Origin: an uncultured Pseudomonadota bacterium
GTDB lineage: Bacteria; Pseudomonadota; Gammaproteobacteria; CAJXQU01
Length of the DNA: 64,000 nucleotides
Reading direction: 5' to 3'
Assembly: GCA_913058255.1 (NCBI GenBank)
Contig: CAJXQU010000001.1
Span: 372,001-436,000 of the forward strand
Shown: positions 61,065-64,000 of the stretch, in pieces
Position numbering within the stretch: position 1 is the first letter of the stretch
Layout of the letters: every line of letters starts with the position of its first letter
Position numbers and translations under genes: made by a program
Notes under the pieces: generated by a model
Database searches by the model: none
What the model was told of the DNA's origin: nothing
Seen by the model: only the letters and a program-made list of their open reading frames with translations

Positions 61065-61638
61065 ATTTTTTAACAAACTGAGTAAGAATTACAATTCGTT
61101 GTCCATTCACTCTCCCTTCGATCTGGTCGGCATTATCTGGAACCAGTGAAATTCCGCGAACGGCTGTTCCACGTTTAGCTGTAAAATTTGCACCTTTCAC
61201 GTTGAGATCTTTGATCAAGGTGACGGTATCACCTGACTCTAAAGTCGCGCCGTTACTGTCGACATGCTTGATCGCATCTTCACTCGAGAGACCTTCGCCT
61301 GTTGCTTGTGCCCACTCTAATGTTTCATCATCTAGATAAAGAGTATCGAGCAGATCTTGTGGCCAACCTTCAGAACGGAGCCTGCTGAGCATTCGCCAGG
61401 CGATAACTTGTACCGCAGGAACTTGACTCCACATGCTGTCGTTAAGGCAGCGCCAATGATTGATATCAACATTGCTAGGATTTTCGATTTGATCTGAACA
61501 GGTTTCGCAAATGAGAATGCATTGATCAACATGGCCATTTGATTCTGGTGGTACTTCGTAGACGCTAAGGTTTTCTACCGCACTACAGAGTTCGCATTTT
61601 GATTCGCTGCGGATTTGTAGTTCTTTTTCTGTGCTCAT
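61063..61638 (-). CDS. PhnA/YjdM-type zinc-ribbon protein
   Basis: 191 residues. N-terminal PhnA zinc ribbon (SKCELCSAVENLSVYEVPP, CETC), a middle segment (HWRCLNDSMWSQVPAVQVIAWRMLSRL), and the C-terminal PhnA domain (DSNGATLESGDTVTLIKDLNVKGANFTAKRGT, the KDLxVKG motif). The name comes from the phosphonate operon, but the function is not phosphonate breakdown. Two ATGs (61644 and 61638); the second has better spacing to AGGA. Confidence 0.92.
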   Translation of the reverse strand: MSTEKELQIRSESKCELCSAVENLSVYEVPPESNGHVDQCILICETCSDQIENPSNVDINHWRCLNDSMWSQVPAVQVIAWRMLSRLRSEGWPQDLLDTLYLDDETLEWAQATGEGLSSEDAIKHVDSNGATLESGDTVTLIKDLNVKGANFTAKRGTAVRGISLVPDNADQIEGRVNGQRIVILTQFVKK

Positions 61639-61723
61639 AATCATTCGATCCTATTCTTTTGAACGTGCTAAATATTTGATATGAACATTATACCTAAAGC
61701 GGGGAGGGTTACTTCGCCCTTAT

Positions 61724-62116
61724 TTATGGGGTGACGAAGTAGAGTACGGCAGCATAACGTAAGAACTTACCAACGCCGATAAAAAATAGTGCTTTCCAAA
61801 AAGATAGGCGTAGCCAGCCGGCAACAAGACAAAGAGGATCTCCAATAATAGGGAGCCAACTGAGCAATAAAATGGGGTGACCGAAACGCTTTATATGATC
61901 GAGTGAAGCGTGGTATTTGTCGTCTAACGTCGGCAATAATAGTCCGATCAACCAAGAGGTCATGCCGCCGAGGGTGTTCCCAAGCGTGGCAATACTGAGC
62001 AGGGTAATGTTTGATACTTCATTTTTGCTAGCGAGAAGTCCAAGGACTATTTCTGATCCACCGGGAAGCAGTGTTGATGAAATAAATGCAGAGGCGAAGA
62101 GTCCCCAGAGTTCCAT
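61724..62116 (-). CDS. YqaA-type SNARE-associated (DedA-like) membrane protein
   Basis: 130 residues from the ATG at 62116: MELWGLFASAFISSTLLPGGSEIVLGLL, ATLGNTLGGMTSWLIGLLLP and GHPILLLSWLPIIGDPLCLVAGWLRL. Matches YqaA, a small DedA/VTT protein with re-entrant segments. Possible role in envelope lipid homeostasis. A longer frame to 62179 overlaps the next gene without added conserved sequence. Confidence 0.9.
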   Translation of the reverse strand: MELWGLFASAFISSTLLPGGSEIVLGLLASKNEVSNITLLSIATLGNTLGGMTSWLIGLLLPTLDDKYHASLDHIKRFGHPILLLSWLPIIGDPLCLVAGWLRLSFWKALFFIGVGKFLRYAAVLYFVTP

Positions 62117-62132
62117 TCGGTTTATTTTAAGA

Positions 62133-62390
62133 CTATTCGGGACGTGGTGGCGGGGTGAATATTTCTTTGAGAGTATCACCGTCTAACCCATTACCTATCA
62201 ATACATAAGCTAGGGCGAAAGGGGCGATGATATAGACCATGGTGTAAAGAATATTACCGAAAGTATTACCGAGTGTTTTTGTTAAGAAACCGAGGCGGAT
62301 GTGTTTTTCTGGCCGTGTAAAGCGGGTAAATAGCATCATCAGGCCATACAGAAGTACGAGGATTCCGAGTCCTGTCGTGGTGGTGTTCAT
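62133..62390 (-). CDS. Small membrane protein, unknown function
   Basis: 85 residues with two helices (GLGILVLLYGLMMLFTRF and ILYTMVYIIAPFALAYVLI) and a Pro-rich end (FTPPPRPE). 16 bases before yqaA on the same strand, so probably co-transcribed. No family recognised. Confidence 0.7.
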   Translation of the reverse strand: MNTTTTGLGILVLLYGLMMLFTRFTRPEKHIRLGFLTKTLGNTFGNILYTMVYIIAPFALAYVLIGNGLDGDTLKEIFTPPPRPE

Positions 62391-62445
62391 TTCGTTTTAT
62401 GCTCCGTGCGCGAGTGTGAGTTGAGAATAAATATGATAAAAATTT

Positions 62446-62483
62446 TTCGAGACGTAATCGTTCGTTACGCCCCGAAATATGTT
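62446..62483 (-). terminator. Terminator of folE
   Basis: On the minus strand TTTCGGGGCGTAA pairs with TTACGTCTCGAAA over 13 positions with two G-U pairs, loop CGAACGA. A T-containing run (AATTTTTATC) follows. Located about 50 bases after the folE stop. Confidence 0.7.
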
Positions 62484-62533
62484 TTTTCCTAATGTCTGGC
62501 CTAATATCAGGTCTAGTATGGAGCTATCTGAAA

Positions 62534-63079
62534 CTAGTTTTTACGAATCAGATCCAGGAATTCTGAACGGGTGCTTTCATAATGCCGGAAGGTTCCGTTC
62601 ATGGCTGATGTGACCATCAGTGAGTTTTGCTTTTCAACGCCACGCATCATCATACAGAAGTGTTTTGCCTCGATAACAACACCGACACCATCAGGCTGTA
62701 AAACATCCATTATTGCTTGTGAGATCTGACTTGTTAGACGTTCTTGCACCTGAAGCCGACGTGCGTACATATCAGCTATACGAGCGAGTTTGCTCACGCC
62801 TAGCACGCGATTATTCGGGATGTAGCCGATATGAACCTTACCGTAGAAAGGTAGCATGTGATGTTCGCAAAGGCTGTAAAACTCAATATCTTTGACGATA
62901 ATCAGATCACGTGATTCAACATTAAATACCGCATCGTTGACCACGTCATCTAATGTTTGCTCATAGCCTCGGTTAAGAAATTTCATGGCTTTAGCGGCTC
63001 GCTCAGGCGTCTTCTGTAAACCTTCACGATCGACATCTTCACCAATCTCTTGAATAATTTGTTTATAAAGTTTGTCCAT
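62534..63079 (-). CDS. folE: GTP cyclohydrolase I
   Basis: First step of folate synthesis. 181 residues: [35 protein letters not shown] (zinc Cys and His), [30 protein letters not shown] (second zinc Cys), and TSAMNGTFR. Full length for the family. Confidence 0.97.
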   Translation of the reverse strand: MDKLYKQIIQEIGEDVDREGLQKTPERAAKAMKFLNRGYEQTLDDVVNDAVFNVESRDLIIVKDIEFYSLCEHHMLPFYGKVHIGYIPNNRVLGVSKLARIADMYARRLQVQERLTSQISQAIMDVLQPDGVGVVIEAKHFCMMMRGVEKQNSLMVTSAMNGTFRHYESTRSEFLDLIRKN

Positions 63080-63191
63080 AGTATTTACCTATAATTATTA
63101 ACTGGGTTATGGCGAGATTATACCCGATTCAGGAAAAATTCAGATTGTTTATGTTAGGGTCATTTTACTCACCATAAAAAGGAGAAATTTT

Positions 63192-63665
63192 ATGCAGATA
63201 AGAAAAATTATTCTATTCGTTAGTGCCTTTTCATTTGGTTTAATTGTCGCTCCAGCAGCAAATGCAGATATTATTGTGCAATATGTTGTCGGTGATGGCT
63301 ATTCTCATCACGACTCAAAGAGGCATCGGCTAGCTAGCCGAGCGTATAACAACGGTTCACGTTTTAAGCACAACACCTACTCAAGTCATAATGGTTACCG
63401 CAACCGGTATCATGTTCAAAGAGAGCAGCATAGGAGCGATCATTATAGAGGCTACCACCGAACCAAGCAGTACCGAAACAGCTACTATTCAGGTCGTAAT
63501 CATAGAGGTTACAGGCGTGGAGGAGCAGGTTACTCTCATGATGAACGAAAACAAAACCACAGATATAACGACAATGTTGATCGTAGAGGTTATCGTTCTT
63601 ATAGAAATAACGATCGGCACGAAGGTTTGTATAATGATAGACGAGTACACATAACCATCAAATAA
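63192..63665 (+). CDS. Secreted His/Arg/Tyr-rich low-complexity protein
   Basis: Signal peptide (about 1-25, PAANAD). The mature part of about 130 residues is strongly basic and built from His, Arg, Tyr, Asn, Ser and Gly (SHHDSKRHR, DHYRGYHRTKQYR, RNHRGYRRGGAGY, RRGYRSYRNNDRH). No Cys. Might bind metal, polyanions or the cell envelope. Ribosome site AAAGGAGA before the ATG, and a terminator follows, so this is a real stand-alone gene. Confidence 0.78.
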   Translation: MQIRKIILFVSAFSFGLIVAPAANADIIVQYVVGDGYSHHDSKRHRLASRAYNNGSRFKHNTYSSHNGYRNRYHVQREQHRSDHYRGYHRTKQYRNSYYSGRNHRGYRRGGAGYSHDERKQNHRYNDNVDRRGYRSYRNNDRHEGLYNDRRVHITIK

Positions 63666-63747
63666 GTCTTGATAATGATGCGGACAAGCGAAACAATACT
63701 CATCATCTATGTAAGTCTTTAAACGGGGTTTACTGCAAACTATCTCA

Positions 63748-63780
63748 AGCCGGAATATCTTTTGGTATTCTGGCTTTTTT
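63748..63780 (+). terminator. Rho-independent terminator before rep
   Basis: AGCCGGAATA pairs with TATTCTGGCT (one G-U pair) around a short loop. A run of at least seven T follows. Ends transcription from the His/Arg-rich protein gene. Confidence 0.88.
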
Positions 63781-63795
63781 ACTGGGAAAATATTC

Positions 63796-64000
63796 TTGTC
63801 AGGTCTAAATCCAAACCAAAACGCTGCTGTTCATCATATTGATACACCTTTACTGGTGTTAGCTGGGGCGGGCAGCGGTAAAACGCGTGTAATCACGACG
63901 AAGATCCTTCATCTTATCGAGAGCTGCGCCGTTGACCCGAAAAAAATCGCCGCGGTAACCTTCACCAACAAAGCCGCTCGTGAGATGAAAGAGCGTGTCA
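63796..64000 (+). CDS. rep: ATP-dependent DNA helicase Rep, 5' part
   Basis: Superfamily I helicase cut by the window end after about 68 codons. LNPNQNAAV (Q motif), [18 protein letters not shown] (Walker A) and [17 protein letters not shown] (motif Ia) match Rep better than UvrD or PcrA. A TTG at 63796 is the likely start, 15 bases after a terminator, with GGGAAAA before it. Confidence 0.92.
   Translation, partial: MSGLNPNQNAAVHHIDTPLLVLAGAGSGKTRVITTKILHLIESCAVDPKKIAAVTFTNKAAREMKERV

Overview
The window is a 64 kb piece of a chromosome from a moderately AT-rich gammaproteobacterium. Three gene orders support this: dusB-fis next to purH, accB-accC with prmA, and gshB ... tonB ... yqgE-ruvX-pyrR-pyrB-pyrC', which is the Pseudomonas-type order. 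The surface-sorted VPLPA-CTERM protein and the GC level (about 40% by eye) would fit a marine Thiotrichales-like lineage such as Methylophaga or Cycloclasticus. That placement is inference, not a measured result.

Layout. 1-6340 (minus): housekeeping run aroQ-accB-accC-prmA-DUF3426 protein-dusB-fis-purH, with purH cut by the window edge. 6453-13504: NIF3-like protein, a lipoprotein, a patatin, a TlpA-like redoxin with dsbD, cutA, a decayed patch (11590-12450) and a class II amidotransferase. 13623-20008: argS, a Fic protein with a palindromic site upstream, a VPLPA-CTERM protein, a DUF808 membrane protein, sfsA and tusA.

20096-36950 is the main accessory locus: a complete aryl-polyene (APE, flexirubin/xanthomonadin-like) pigment cluster. 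A divergent phosphopantetheinyl transferase and a secreted protein face a plus-strand operon. The operon encodes a chain-length-factor-like ketosynthase, two active ketosynthases, two ACPs, an acyl-ACP ligase fused to a dehydratase, a second dehydratase, a ketoreductase, a thioesterase, two acyltransferases, a glycosyltransferase, a COG4648 membrane protein, a LolA-like protein, an MMPL exporter, a DUF3261 lipoprotein and an FAD enzyme with halogenase-type motifs. Most genes overlap by 1-14 bases. Together they would activate an aryl starter, elongate it as a polyene, attach it to a lipid anchor and move it to the outer membrane.

37006-44423: an unknown HTH-like protein, a DksA-type zinc-finger protein, a DUF3617 protein, tRNA-Lys, an FmdB-type zinc ribbon with aspS, a short-chain dehydrogenase with its own terminator, and a HAD-UbiA protein that is too short. 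44575-46298: an ECF sigma factor, a cytochrome c and a Tat-type ferritin-like lipoprotein in one minus-strand operon, with a possible ECF promoter in front. 46820-58907: a YpfJ-type zinc protease, then gshB-apbE-NusG_II-Gx-tonB, a convergent TonB-dependent receptor, and yqgE-ruvX-pyrR-pyrB-pyrC'-pyrK-like. The dihydroorotase homologue has lost its HxH metal site, so it is the structural PyrC' partner of aspartate transcarbamoylase. 58894-64000: a TrmB-like methyltransferase, a zinc-ribbon membrane protein, a tandem winged-helix protein with a nuclease-like C-terminus, an amidohydrolase remnant, PhnA, YqaA, folE, a His/Arg/Tyr-rich secreted protein, and the start of rep.
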